A DNA stretch of 64,000 bases from contig OY754464.1 in assembly GCA_963575645.1 (NCBI GenBank), positions 83,426,948 through 83,490,947 of the forward strand, written 5' to 3'. Below the pieces are notes generated by a model, which was not told where the DNA came from, ran no database searches, and saw only the letters and a list, made by a program, of their open reading frames with translations. Of this stretch, positions 44,816 to 55,540 are shown piece after piece. The stretch comes from Xanthostigma xanthostigma (Eukaryota > Arthropoda > Insecta > Raphidioptera > Raphidiidae). Position numbers and translations under genes: made by a program. The number at the start of each line of letters is the position of its first letter. The first letter of the stretch is position 1.

Positions 44816-45043
44816 TGTGTATCTCTATGGTATCAATACATAATTTTCGTAATTTAAAATCGATTTGATCTGCAATATGTGACTCATTATTATTATCTTT
44901 ATTTATTTGTGTAAATAATGGCAATATTACTGAAATTTTTAGCGGACTTCTTGTAGGCTATATAATGGTAAATGGCATAACAGCTAAATTAAAATTTCAA
45001 TCGTTGATGTGTCTGGAGCCGAAATCTCACGACTGCTATACTA

Positions 45044-45301
45044 TACAGGCTGTCCCAGAAGTCACGCACTTCCTCGTAGGGATCGAAAGAGAAAATTATT
45101 CTGAGACGAAAAGTGCTTAGCCAGTTTTTAATCAGACGTATAGATAATTACGGGAGAAATCGCTCCTGATTGGCCACTTTAATTAATTCATAATTAATTA
45201 TCTACGCGTCTGATTAAAAAATGGCTAAGGACTTTACGTCTCAGAATAATTTTCTCTTTCGATCCCTACGAGGAAGTGCGTGACTTCTGGGACACCCAGT
45301 A
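45044..45301. mobile_element. Palindromic MITE with CAGGCTGTCCCAGAAG ends
   Basis: TACAGGCTGTCCCAGAAGTC at the left and GACTTCTGGGACACCCAGTA at the right are inverted, and the arms continue for about 110 bp through CGATCCCTACGAGGAAGTGC. The spacer includes GCTCCTGATTGGCCAC. The tips resemble those of family F in style (CAGGNTGTCCCA) but the bodies differ. Confidence 0.8.
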
Positions 45302-45712
45302 TCCTCGTCAGATACTATAATTGTTGTCATGGCAGTGCCGCAATTCACATGAAAAATTGTGGAAATTTGATGTCTTGTGACAATTATTTGCGAGAAAGAA
45401 CCGGTTCCGAGACGTGGCAAAAATTCGACAACTACCATCGTGAGATTGCGGCTTGATAAAGACATCTTTTTAATTGGACGAAACTGGAATTATTTTGTTT
45501 TTATTAAATCAAGCAATGTCTTGTTTCAGTACTGAAAAGATTCCATGTTTTAAGTTATTAAAAGAAATGTTATAAAAACGTGTTGTTCCAGCAGCTAAAC
45601 GGTGTTAATTATCAAATGTGTGATTTGTACTTGTAAATATATCTTACATCAAATAAATATGTGTATTTGTAAAATTCTGCCTTGGCGGTTGATATTGTTA
45701 TTTTTTTTTTTG

Positions 45713-46774
45713 CCCGAACAGTTTGGCTTCAAAAAGAACCACTGCACGGTGAAACAACTAGCACGAATTACAGATATAGCAATGGACAATTTCAATAAAA
45801 ACAAACACACCGGAATGATACTCTTAGACATTGAAAAAGCTTTTGACACCGTCTGGCATAAGGGGCTACTATACAAACTAATCAAATATCAATTCCCAGA
45901 CTATCTAATTCATCTCATTAAAGCCTATCTGACTAATCGACGTTTTATAGTTAGAATCCGAGACCAAACATCTAGCATCAAAGCAATCGACTCTGGAGTG
46001 CCACAGGGATCCACGTTGGGTCCAGTTCTATTTAACTTATACATAAACGACATTCCGAAAACACCAAATGTAGCAATCTCACTCTTCGCTGATGATACAG
46101 CTTTCGTCACAAGCTCCTGGAGAATAGACACTATAGCTAACCGACTGCAACATGCCATCGACAGAACCCACAAGCATTTTCACAGATGGAAAATCAAATT
46201 AAATAGTAACAAAACCGAAGCGATTATTTTTACAAAACGCAGACCAGTGCTGAATAGCTACATCAACCTTAATGGCTCGAGAATCGAGTGGGCGAATCAA
46301 GTCAAGTATCTAGGAGTACTGTTAGACAAAAGACTCACATTCACTAGCCACACCAAGTACGCTTGCGACAAATCCTACGCTGCAATTCACCAACTGTTTC
46401 CCCTATTCAACAAATTCAATAAACTCAATCTTGCTAATAAATTGTTAATATATAAATCAGTCATTCGTCCCATACTAACTTATGCTGCACCCGTCTGGAG
46501 TTCCACATGCGAATCAAATTTCAAAAAATTACAAATAGTGCAGAACAAATCTTTAAGAATAGTTTCCGGTTACCCCAAATATACCCCCATAATACTTCTT
46601 CACAATTTACTTAACATACAGTTAATAAAAGAATATGTTCGTAATATATCTCTGAACTTTTATAACAAGTGCAGTGCTAGTAGCTTCAAAATAATTAGTG
46701 ACATCGGGAACTACAGTGTCGATAACTTGCCATATCGAACTAAACATAAGAGGATAAAACATATTCTTAACTAA
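45713..46774 (+). pseudogene. Reverse transcriptase ORF fragment (Jockey clade)
   Basis: 353 codons remain, uninterrupted to a natural stop at 46772. In order: PEQFGFKKNHCT (start of RT motifs), LLDIEKAFDTVWHKGLLYKL (motif A, first catalytic Asp), SGVPQGSTLGPVLFNLYIND (motif B), SLFADDTAF (motif C; FADD at 46085-46096 intact), then VKYLGVLLDKRLTF and the C-terminal region with TYAAPVWSS. The arrangement matches Jockey-clade ORF2. The endonuclease, ORF1 and first RT motifs are absent. The frame also runs upstream to an ATG at 45602, but that part is flanking DNA. Lack of stops suggests a fairly young insertion. Confidence 0.88.
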
Positions 46775-46975
46775 CAATGTCTAAGCATCGTCTGGGTTTT
46801 TTTCTTTTTCAGTTTTCCCAGTTTACCAAGCTAATTAAAAAGAAATACAAAGACTTAATTGTATAATCAATACAAATAAAATTTATTGTGGTAGGTTAAA
46901 GGAACACCATGTTCAATCATGTAATAATATGTATTTTACTCTATCATGACAAATAAATCTCTTATCTATCTATTT
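45713..46975 (+). mobile_element. Jockey-type non-LTR retrotransposon, 5'-truncated
   Basis: It starts within the RT domain and ends in a 3' UTR with AATAAA and a CTAT-repeat tail (46945-46972). Truncation during target-primed reverse transcription explains the missing 5' half. T-runs on both sides may hold the target duplication, but it cannot be delimited. A hAT copy begins 15-20 bp downstream. Confidence 0.85.
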
Positions 46976-46990
46976 TTTTTGAGATATTTT

Positions 46991-47520
46991 TAGATCCACA
47001 TGACTCTTTATTGGGAGCTGGCTCACTAAAAATAGTCGCTCAGAGCGAGTCGTTCAAAGGAGCGAGACTATACAGTACGCACTACACAAGAGTGCAGACT
47101 GCAGAGGTGTGAACTGTCATCATGCATGCTCAGAAGTCACGTAGCATTGCACAGCACAATACACACACTCAGCTCTGAGCTCATTTTCATATGATTCTGA
47201 TCTTATATTATTCGCATTTCGGATATTAACTATACAGTATAATAAAAGCTTAACAATTGTTACAATATTATATCTTTGTCAACGACGTCAATGTGAATGG
47301 TTTAAGTCACTGTAAACAGTGTGTCATTCAACAGTAAACGACTCAGCAAAGATAACTAGTGCCTCTGTGGCCTGTGCTGTGTGCGCTCTGCAAATGTGCG
47401 AATGCAACAGTACAAAACAGCTCAGCACAGAGCAATGGCGCTCGGAGTGAGTCATTCACAAAAAAAGAGCGACTCGCTCCGCTCCGAAAAAGGAGTTGTT
47501 CAGGAGCGACACATCACTAG
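46991..47520. mobile_element. Non-autonomous hAT element, copy 3
   Basis: It resembles 34008-34572 throughout. The left tip is worn (TAGATCCACATGAC, where TAGTGATGTGTCCACATG is expected), while the right tip GAGCGACACATCACTAG is intact. Small internal deletions are present. No TSD found. Confidence 0.7.
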
Positions 47521-47595
47521 ATACAACTACTTTGGTCAGTACAAGGTTAAATAAGTTTTTTCGTAACTAACAATTACATTTACAAATAATACGGA

Positions 47596-48474
47596 TTTTG
47601 AAGTCGGTTCAATTTTTTTGTTAAAAATATTTTATTTTTCTCTTTTTATTAGTGTTAGATAAAGTATTGCAATGGGTAGGCCAAGTATGCGTGCCTTTGA
47701 AATTTGAGAGTTTCCCTCGATTTCTCCGGATTCCATCATCAGATCCTGACTTGGTTCCGATGGGACCACCTCTGAGGTGCACTCTTTCGAATAAAAAAAA
47801 ATTGGTTGTCTGTAAAGTCGGTTTACGGACGATAGTTTTACGTGATAACGTATTCCGTAATACATAACCTAAATTTATATAATAATTATAATAATTCGAA
47901 TCTATGATATTGCATCTTTTGCTTCAAATTTAGGTTAATTTTATTTATTAAAATTACTCACCACCTATAATATAATTGTTTTTTTTTTAACTTTAATTCT
48001 TTAGTATTTATTTTAAGTCTCAAAGATTAACTGTCATAATATTTTGAAAACAATTGTTCATAAAATTCCAAAACCAACTTACAATATTTAAGTATTTTCA
48101 TACGTCAAAAAATTGATTTTTATAATGATAAAATTTGTATGAAAACGATTTTTTCGAGAGATGAGACCTAGCTAAAACGATTTTTTGCCCCCCAAAATCC
48201 CTTTTCAGTAAATTTCATCCAAATCGTTAGGGCCGTTTTCGAGAAAAGCACGCACAGGGTCTGGCGGAACGTTACACTTTTTCGTGCATGCAGCCGGTGT
48301 TTTATCAATTTATAAGATTGGTGATTCATCAATTTATAAGACGTTATCACGTCAAAAATATTTGAAAATCGGTCCATAATTGACGGAGAAATCGGTGAAC
48401 ATACATAAATAAAAAAAAAAAAATATACAGACGAACATAGAACCTCCTCCTTTTTTGAAGTCGGTTAAAAATGA
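47596..48474 (-). mobile_element. Family C element, copy 3, interrupted by B
   Basis: The left part (TTTTGAAGTCGGTTCAATTT, TCCGGATTCCATCATCAGAT, CACTCTTTCGAATAAAAAA) and right part (AAAATCGGTCCATAATTGAC to TTTTTTGAAGTCGGTTAAAA) match contiguous sequence at 36100-36330. Family B copy 5 separates them. Confidence 0.75.
47801..48357 (-). mobile_element. Family B element, copy 5, nested in C
   Basis: From ATTGGTTGTCTGTAAAGTCG to TAAGACGTTATCACGTCAAA. It matches copies 1 and 4 over its length. The empty counterpart is at about 36268-36292, so C was in place before B inserted. Confidence 0.75.
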
Positions 48475-48895
48475 AACGCTCCTCGTATATTTATATCTAA
48501 TGTTGAACTCATCTTTGCGTAACATCGTCATCCCCTTTGGAAGTTTTAATTTTATATGATAAAATTATATCTGATATAAAAAGTAAGTACTGAAAATCAG
48601 ATTGACTTTGGACTGGTGCTTGCGGAATATTAAAAGCCTAGCGTATATAAAATTATATGCTATCCGAGCAACCGACGCGCACCAGGTATAAAGTGAATTC
48701 TTATTGATCATAAAAAAAGTTACTCGAATTTCTTAATTTTCACGCGCAAAGAGTTTTTACGTCGCACATCTACCATATACGGGAGAGTTTAATTTTTTGA
48801 CTCTGAATGGAAGATCCTTCGCGTTGAAAGCATCAAATAAAGTTACTATCTCATGTTCTTATTTTTCTCTGAAATTCAGTTTAATTTCAAAAATT

Positions 48896-49137
48896 AGTGA
48901 AAACTTCTTTAGCGGCGTTGTACACTTTTTTTGTAATGGGTAAAAAATGTTAAACTCGCGTCAGGTAAAGTAAGAACTGGGTGAGCGAGAAAACTCTCTA
49001 ATTTATACAACGTTAGACATCTAGCGTTGAAATATCGTACATAAAAATGCAATCTATGATACAAACCATATTGATCGAAAATTCGTAAGACGTTAATATT
49101 CAAGCTTTCACTTCCGCCGGCACTCCCGGAGTGCAAA
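48896..49137 (+). repeat. Interspersed repeat, copy 2 (see 2120-2446)
   Basis: TAGTGAAAACTTCTTTAGCG to GGCACTCCCGGAGTGC. It has a single GACATCTAGCGTTG block and replaces the CACGTGACC stretch of copy 1 with other sequence. The preceding 48475-48895 has no recognised feature. Confidence 0.6.
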
Positions 49138-49160
49138 GGGTTTTTTTTTTCTTCATACCT

Positions 49161-49428
49161 CGATCGAAAGTGCATACTTTCGGCATCAATTGTAAGGCAG
49201 AAAGTCTCATTTGGTGAGATTGCACGCACTGATGCGGGAAGTACGTACGTTCGGGTGACAGTAAAGAAAAAAACAACCGATCAACTGTTTTTTAGATGTC
49301 GTTTCCATAGCAACCCTACCACACTTCAGCTAATAGTCGCGAACAGCTGTCATTCGTGTTTTTACGTATGACCTCAAAGCTGCTTGCTTGGAATTCATAT
49401 CTGTGTTTTTATGTAATTAGTATAATAC
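49161..49428 (+). repeat. Interspersed repeat X, copy 2
   Basis: CGATCGAAAGTGCATACTTT to TTTTTATGTAATTAG, same orientation as 20986-21250. The MITE at 49429 begins exactly where copy 1 continues AATAAGTATT, so the MITE may have inserted at the end of X. Confidence 0.6.
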
Positions 49429-49724
49429 GCGCCACGAATCTAAAAGGCTCGGAAGTTAGATGCGCTTGTACAGTATGTTGAAAAACTACAAACTCGCAAC
49501 TCAACAAAACTAACATAGCAATAACAACTTGACAATAGCGTACTCGACTGTATTTGAAGCAGGAAAGCGACAAGTGACAAAGGCAACGAGCGATCACGGC
49601 CAATCACCGACGAGCGCACGTTCCGTGCAGGTAGGTGGGAGTATCAACGGCTCTAAAATGCGCCTTTGCGACGCTGTTTGTGACTAACTTCCGAACTTTT
49701 TAGATCCGTGGCGCGTACTATACT
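49429..49724. mobile_element. MITE with CACGAATCTAAAAGGCTCGG ends, copy 2
   Basis: The inverted ends extend over about 45 bp: TACGCGCCACGAATCTAAAA against TTTTTAGATCCGTGGCGCGT, and GGAAGTTAG against CTAACTTCC. It matches 28513-28828 inverted. The next 500 bp (49725-50226) include a GC-rich patch at 49850-49890 but nothing recognised. Confidence 0.75.
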
Positions 49725-50226
49725 CTCTAGTTACGATCGTAACTTCGACCGTGTTTGTGGTAAAAGTTGAATAATATGACATAATGTGGGACTTGATTGT
49801 GATTCGATTCGTCGAAGCGCAAGCTCCGCGCACACCTAAAGGATATTAGGACTGCGGCGTCGGGACGCGTCGCGCCGCTCGACGACGTCATGAATACTAA
49901 AAACCGGTGTCGATGTTGAAGGGCGCTGGTGTCGAATAACTTAATTAAGGGCGTCTAAAGAGCCCCAGTTCCTTCTTCTTCTTCTTCTCCTGTAGTAATA
50001 TATGCACCTATGTTAACCTATAAGTTTTGCATCAGTTTTTGCAATAAGTTTTATTTACTTACTTACCAGAAATAGTCCAGTCGAAAATCACACAACCCTG
50101 AAATTACTATAGGAATTAGTGATTGTTGATTAGAGCGATATTCTTTTGTTTAATTCACATATTTTCTGTCTTATTAACTGTTCTAGCATTTTGTAATGTT
50201 CCTACCTGTATATCATAGAGATTTAG

Positions 50227-50399
50227 ACTAGAGTACGCGAGTAAGCAATTCAGAGAAAGAAAGGTTCTTTATCTCTATGGTACTATTGCTACAATACAAT
50301 GCTGATTTGAGTAAATAATATCTGGCTTTCTGCAGCGTTCTCTCTCTTAACTGAAGACATTTTCACTTATGGCAAGCATACGAACTAGCGTACTCTAGT
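50227..50399. mobile_element. Single-copy MITE related to the 43.7-kb array
   Basis: ACTAGAGTACGCGAG at the left is mirrored by CTAGCGTACTCTAGT at the right. The interior CAATGCTGATTTGAGTAAAT and TTTCTGCAGCGTTCTCTCTC matches the array unit. No ORF. Confidence 0.7.
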
Positions 50400-50469
50400 T
50401 ACTGATATATCTATGCTGTATATACGTATAGTTAATTTTTGCAGCTCGTCTGAAATAAAATAAATATAG

Positions 50470-50752
50470 TTTAAAAAAAACTAAAAAACACGCTTTATAT
50501 CGAACTAAAAAGTAAAAAATATTTTTTTAAAAATAAGCTTAAAACAATAATGAATAAAAAATACTAGTATTATTGTGAAAAAAGCGTGGGGCGCTTTGTT
50601 CCACATTTTCGTACATCGAGCGCCCCACGCTTTTTTCACAATAATACTAGTATTTTTTATTCATTATTGTTTTAAGCTTATTTTAAAAAAATATTTTTTA
50701 CTTTTTAGTTCGATATAAAGCGTGTTTTTTAGTTTTTTTTTTATTTAAACTA
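50470..50752. repeat. 283-bp near-perfect palindrome with GC core
   Basis: The arms of about 130 bp run from AAACTAAAAAACACGCTTTA inward to AAAGCGTGGGGCGC, mirrored by GCGCCCCACGCTTT and outward. The loop is TTTGTTCCACATTTTCGTACATCGA (first 20 bases quoted: TTTGTTCCACATTTTCGTAC). There is almost no mismatch, so it would be an extremely stable hairpin in RNA or cruciform in DNA. Confidence 0.85.
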
Positions 50753-50850
50753 TACCTATTTATTTTTCACTTTTTAGTTTGATATAAAGCGTGTTTTTTA
50801 GTTTTTTTTAAACCATATTTATTTTCCACTTTTTAGTTCGATATGTTGTC
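50753..50850. repeat. Two extra partial copies of the palindrome arm
   Basis: CACTTTTTAGTTTGATATAA and GCGTGTTTTTTAGTTTTTTT recur after the palindrome, followed by a further CACTTTTTAGTTCGATAT. The outer 40 bp of the right arm have been tandemly repeated. Confidence 0.75.
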
Positions 50851-50883
50851 AAAAATTTGCCGAAAAAAATTTTTTTTTTTGGC

Positions 50884-50968
50884 GTGGACGGGATTAGAAC
50901 CCACGACCCGTGATTCCGAGAGTTGACGTCAGCGAAGACCCGTGCTTTAAACCGCACGACTACCCACT
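50884..50968 (-). tRNA. tRNA-Leu-like sequence, probably SINE or pseudogene
   Basis: On the minus strand GGTAGTCGTGCGGTTTAAAG resembles the A-box half of a tRNA with long variable arm, and GGGTTCTAATCCC the B box. The total length (about 85) fits a class II tRNA such as Leu. The acceptor strands do not pair, so function is doubtful. An ACAT microsatellite lies nearby at 51034-51061. Confidence 0.35.
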
Positions 50969-51074
50969 ATAGTTACAGTGCTGGCATATTTACACTACAG
51001 TAATAAACCACTTGCTGTAGTCCAAAGGGAGGTTACAAACATACATACATACATACATACAAACTTACAAGTAA

Positions 51075-51544
51075 AGTTAAAATAAAGCGTGTAAAAATAA
51101 AATAATTAAGAGTTTTAGTAGGCTCTAATGAGTGTTTTTTTATTGTACAGTTTACAGGGGAGAAAATGTGTTAGCCTCGCCCACAATCTCACGGAAGAAG
51201 TAAAACTTCTTTGACGTTATAACCTCGTTTCAGTGATGCGTCAACGCGGTATTAATGAATTATTTCTCCTATAATTTTGCGTATCCAAGATTTAAACAAA
51301 AAGTTTCACTTCAAAGTCGAGTGTGTAAATCTGCTTTTGTTTTAATAAATGCAATCTCATACAGTGTCCAAGTCAGCGCTTCTCAAACAATGTTCTGCGG
51401 GAAACAAAAAAAAAAGGATGAAAATTATAATCCCCTCGTTTGGTTTTAAAAATGGCTAACTGAAAAATGTATGAAAGTTGGGCGTTCTACATTTGGAGTG
51501 TGGATTGTGGAGTTCCTGAAACTATCATATATATTAATACTCTA
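51075..51544. other. no recognised feature
   Basis: AT-rich sequence. AAGAAGTAAAACTTCTTTGA at 51194-51213 and AAAAAGTTTCACTTCAAA near 51300 resemble family A tips, perhaps a small deleted member, but there is no hairpin end. Confidence 0.35.
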
Positions 51545-52109
51545 AGGTTTAAGATGTTTGCCTTCCTTTTTAGAAAAAACCTCACAATTACTCCACATAA
51601 ATTATATATCATTTTCCAGATAATTGCTTCCTCTACTGACATCAACAACTAAAAAATTTATTATTGCTTTTGTTTTTGTAAATTAATTAAAATACAGCAA
51701 CGCTGAACAACGTCTGCCATCTGACGGCTTTAATTTTGAAACAACGTCAACACTTCGATCTGTCATCTGACCTTCATATTGTAAATACTGCATACTGCCA
51801 TCTGACGGCTTTAATTTTGAAACAGCGAGCAACGCTGAACAACGTCACAGCAATGCTGCATGATGCCAGCTGACGGCTTAGTTCAACGATTTTGCTACTT
51901 GCGCCTCTATATGACAATTTTAGTAAAATACTTCTTCGATCTGTCATCTGAACTTCATATTGTAATACAACAAAAAGAAGAACGTTATAAGCAGTGTACA
52001 AAATTAGAAACGAATTGAATACCTGCAATCATATTTAAAAAATAATTTTGTAAAGTGATAATTATTATACTTATTTAGTGCGAATAATTCGCACAGGTCA
52101 CTCTAGTTT
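51545..52109 (-). repeat. Interspersed repeat E, copy 2
   Basis: Inverted match to 26443-27016, from TTAAGATGTTTGCCTTCC to GCACAGGTCACTCTAG. The GTCAGATGGCA motifs appear as TGCCATCTGAC. Small differences leave the short MQVFNSFLIL frame open in both copies. Confidence 0.65.
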
Positions 52110-52490
52110 AGTATATTTATTATTATCAATGCACCCTATGGAACATGATGTTCCGTAATAGAAAAAATCTGGGAAACGCTCTGGTTTAAGGCAATTAGAA
52201 ATTATGATTTAAAGCAGTCGTTGCAGTAGCAAATTTTACTATGGTTCTCGTAGATCAAGGCCAAGAAATAGATATAATAATGGAGCAATTTTTGCTTGAA
52301 ACTTTTTTTTGTATATCTAACAGTTCTTGAGTTTTTTGCAGATCTTGCATGCCCCAATATCTATATCTTTTATAGTATAAAGAGGTACTTCTGCAAAAAA
52401 TTATCATAAATTGCCCAATAATTTTGCTTATCTTCCACCCTCTATTCATACTTACCTTCTATAGTGTTTACATGAATGGCCAGGGCCGGA

Positions 52491-52966
52491 TTAACCCTGT
52501 CCGGGCCCTTAGGCAATGCAATCAGGTCTTTTCAAGTTGATGAAGGGATGTTAGTAACTTCCAGATGATCGGCTCCAGGCATCCTGTTACTTCAATGTCT
52601 TATGTAATATTCTAACAACATGATTACTTTGACTAGATGCTGCAGCATCGCCTTACCTGACTCGTTAGCTTTATCGAAATGGTCTTAATGAATAGGTTAT
52701 AAGATAATTGATGATCCAGGTTTTTTGATGGGTCAGGAATGAAAAATGAGACGTAACGTAGTTATTTTATCTTGTTAAATGCAATAAATTACAATAAACA
52801 ACGAAAGAAAATAATGTTGTTGTTGGAAAATTTCATACAAATTTTCAAATAAAATTTGCGTTCAATGAAAAGTTTTTTTTCTTGGTGCGTGCACAGGCCC
52901 CTAGTCGATGCGGGGCCTCTAGGCAGTTGCCTACTCTGCCTAATGATTAATCCGGGACTGAATGGA
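52491..52966. mobile_element. hAT-like element with CAGGGCCGGATTAAC ends
   Basis: CAGGGCCGGATTAACCCTGT at the left and GATTAATCCGGGACTG at the right form short imperfect inverted ends. AATGG occurs on both sides, offset from the expected 8-bp position. GCACAGGCCCCTAG and GGGGCCTCTAGGCAG near the right end are typical of this hAT style. No ORF. Confidence 0.55.
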
Positions 52967-53154
52967 TCTACCATTTAGATACACGTGCCAGAAACGTATT
53001 AAGTCTATTTTTGTATAAATGGTTATACAGGGTCGGATTGGGCCGGAAGGTCCCGAGTGGCTCCCCACAAGCACAGGGCTCGAGACTGGATAATGGCAGA
53101 TGGGATACTATCGGAAAATAATGAAATATACAAATTATTAATTATCAACGATAT

Positions 53155-53578
53155 AATAATAATGCGTTTAACGTCCGTTTCTCGACTTTATGTCATAACA
53201 GACGCCATTCGCACCATTACTAATTTTTTCTACCACACTTCCCGCTATTTTCTACAATTTTTAAACTTTCAACTTAATTAATAGCAATGGGCGAATGAAG
53301 GAATTTTTAGGACATTAGGATAAGGTAAGCAAACTTTGAGCACAGGAATTTGACAGGTAATCGGCCATGGCCTTGAATAAGGAACCATCTCGATATTTAT
53401 CTGGAATTATTGAGGGAAACCATGGAAAACCTCAACAAGACGGCCGGTACAGGAATTACCGTTTTTCGGCGAGACGCAGTAGAAAAATGTCGTAGTCACA
53501 TCTGTTCCCGCCGGGATTCGAACCCGGTACCTCCTGAATGCGAGTCTAGTGCTCTCATCTCAACGCCTACCTGCTCGG
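53155..53578 (-). mobile_element. tRNA-derived SINE, copy 2, with 13-bp TSD
   Basis: The target duplication TTATCAACGATAT is at 53142-53154 and 53579-53591. On the minus strand the head is GAGCAGGTAGGCGTTGAG then AGAGCACTAGACTCGCATTC, with B box GGGTTCGAATCCC. The body matches 30590-30975 and the 3' tail is (TTA)n. The head is closest to that at 1862-1934. Pol III promoter plus TSD make the SINE assignment firm. Confidence 0.85.
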
Positions 53579-53664
53579 TTATCAACGATATATATTATTA
53601 GGTACCTAAGTACAGTACCAATTGTATTCCAATAATATAACAAATATGAAGCTAACAAATCAAC

Positions 53665-54342
53665 ATTTTTTGACGTGATAACGTCTTATAAATTGATGAA
53701 TCACCAATATTATAAATTGATAAAACACCGGCTGCATGTACGAAAAAGTGTAACGCGTAACGCATAACGCGTAACGTTCCGCCTGACCCTGTGCGTGCTT
53801 TTTGCTAATTTCTCGCTCAATTTAAATCAGATCGGTTTGAAACCAGTCTTAAACGAAAGAGGAGAACATTTTACATAGATTTCGTATAACAGAATTTGCC
53901 TAAACAGTTTTTTTATACAAATTTATATAGAAAAATATTTTATACAAATTTATATAGAAAAATAGCTGTATAAATGCAATGTTGTCTAATGCATGGCGCG
54001 ACGCGGTCGGTTGTCTTTGTTTGCCGTACATGGAAATTAGAAGCAAACGTATGTCTTGTCTTAACATGAAAACGGCTGCATTTCTAATGTTTAATTCAAT
54101 TTTTTTGACATTAGTATATTGTGAAATGCAACGCCTTCTAAGTTAAGTATTGGAATAACTAATTATTATTAGAACATAATACTTTGTAAGTTGCAAACGT
54201 CACTTTTGACATTTCTTATCATTCCGACACCAAGGATAAACGGATTGAAACCAAATTTTGGGAGGTTTAGGTTATGTATTACGGAATACGTTATCACGTA
54301 AAACTATCGTCCGTAAACCGACTTTACAGACAACCAATTTTT
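53665..54342 (+). mobile_element. Family B element, copy 6
   Basis: TTTTTTGACGTGATAACGTC to CAGACAACCAATTTTTTT. The interior closely matches 22420-22990 but lacks the segment 22995-23335 of copy 3. Confidence 0.7.
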
Positions 54343-55106
54343 TTTTTTTAAAAGAGGAGAACTTAAAACTGCTATAATGATACACGTCTAAATAAGTTGA
54401 TTCGATCAAAAGTTATCGTCGTTCAGAAATTTCCAAAACTAATTTCAGGGAACAGGGATGACCTGCTCAGATTCGATTTTTTCTATTTCATTTCTCTCGA
54501 ATTATCCGAACGAACTATCTAAACTAGTTTACATTTAGATCGCGAGAGCTGGGACCAAGCCTGTGCGGACCCCAGTGCTTGGCTTGCGGAAAGATAAGTG
54601 CATCGAAATTTTAAACCCCGTTGTCGGTGCATAAGGAGCCCAATAATGTGGTAAATCCAAAAACGACAGTGCAAATAATAATTGAAACAGGCCTTTGCAA
54701 CATATCTCTTGCATCGAACAAGCATTCTTACATCATGGTGTTGTGATGGAATACGATATAGCGTCTGCTACCTGCCAGTCTCCATGGTAACCACACAATC
54801 AGCTCTCCATGCGCGTCGGTAAGACAGAGACGTCTATATATGCAGCGATAGAGATGAAGAGAAAGCCGGGAAAGTATTGTTCACCCTCGAGCGACCGGTA
54901 AGTACAAATAAGAAGCAGAAAGCAAAGTGAAACCTTTCGTCATCCCAAGTTTCCTATTAGCCGTACACCTATGCGTGTATAGGCAACACGCACAGCCGGG
55001 CTCGATCGCTGTTTGTCACATACTGCTTGATCCGGCCGCGCAGTTACGCGAAGTGCGCCGTTAATTTGACTATTTCCATATTCGCCGAACACTATTAAAG
55101 ATAGAA
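54343..55106. other. no confirmed gene
   Basis: A sequence with fair GC at 54720-54900 ends in CGACCGGTAAGTACAA, a strong splice-donor-like site, but no coding or second exon could be shown. The frame at 54519-54725 (-) is not recognised. Confidence 0.35.
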
Positions 55107-55540
55107 GTTTCCAAATTTATTCAATTCACCAAGCAAAATATCAAGGTGGAAAAGCTAGTTAAAGAATAAATATACACTGCACTATACTCCTTGCTCTTTT
55201 TGTTGAATACTTCGACGTTCATCCAAAAATCCGACCGATGGCGTTAGTGTAGACGTCAGAAAGAAGTTTCACAAAATAATAATGTTTTGTTCTAACCCAA
55301 TTGCACACAAAACTTCCAAGTTTCCAAATTTATTCGTCGGAATAAAATTTACTTTCAATTCACCAAGCGAAATATCAGGTAGAAAAGCTAGTTAAAGAAT
55401 ATACACTACACTATACTCCTTGCTCTTTATGTTGACTACTTCGACGTTCATCCAAAAATCCGATCGATGGCGTTAGTGTAGACGTCAAAAAAAATTTCAC
55501 AAAATAATGTTTTGTCCTAACTCAGTTGCACACAAAACTT
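55107..55540 (+). repeat. 213-bp tandem duplication
   Basis: GTTTCCAAATTTATTC starts at 55107 and again at 55320. Both units contain GATGGCGTTAGTGTAGACGT and TTGCACACAAAACTTCC. The units differ at scattered bases and by a small insertion. Confidence 0.85.

Noticed and set aside
45602..45712. N-terminal 37 codons of the RT frame
   Set aside because: The element begins at about 45713; the upstream codons are flanking AT-rich DNA that happens to be in frame.
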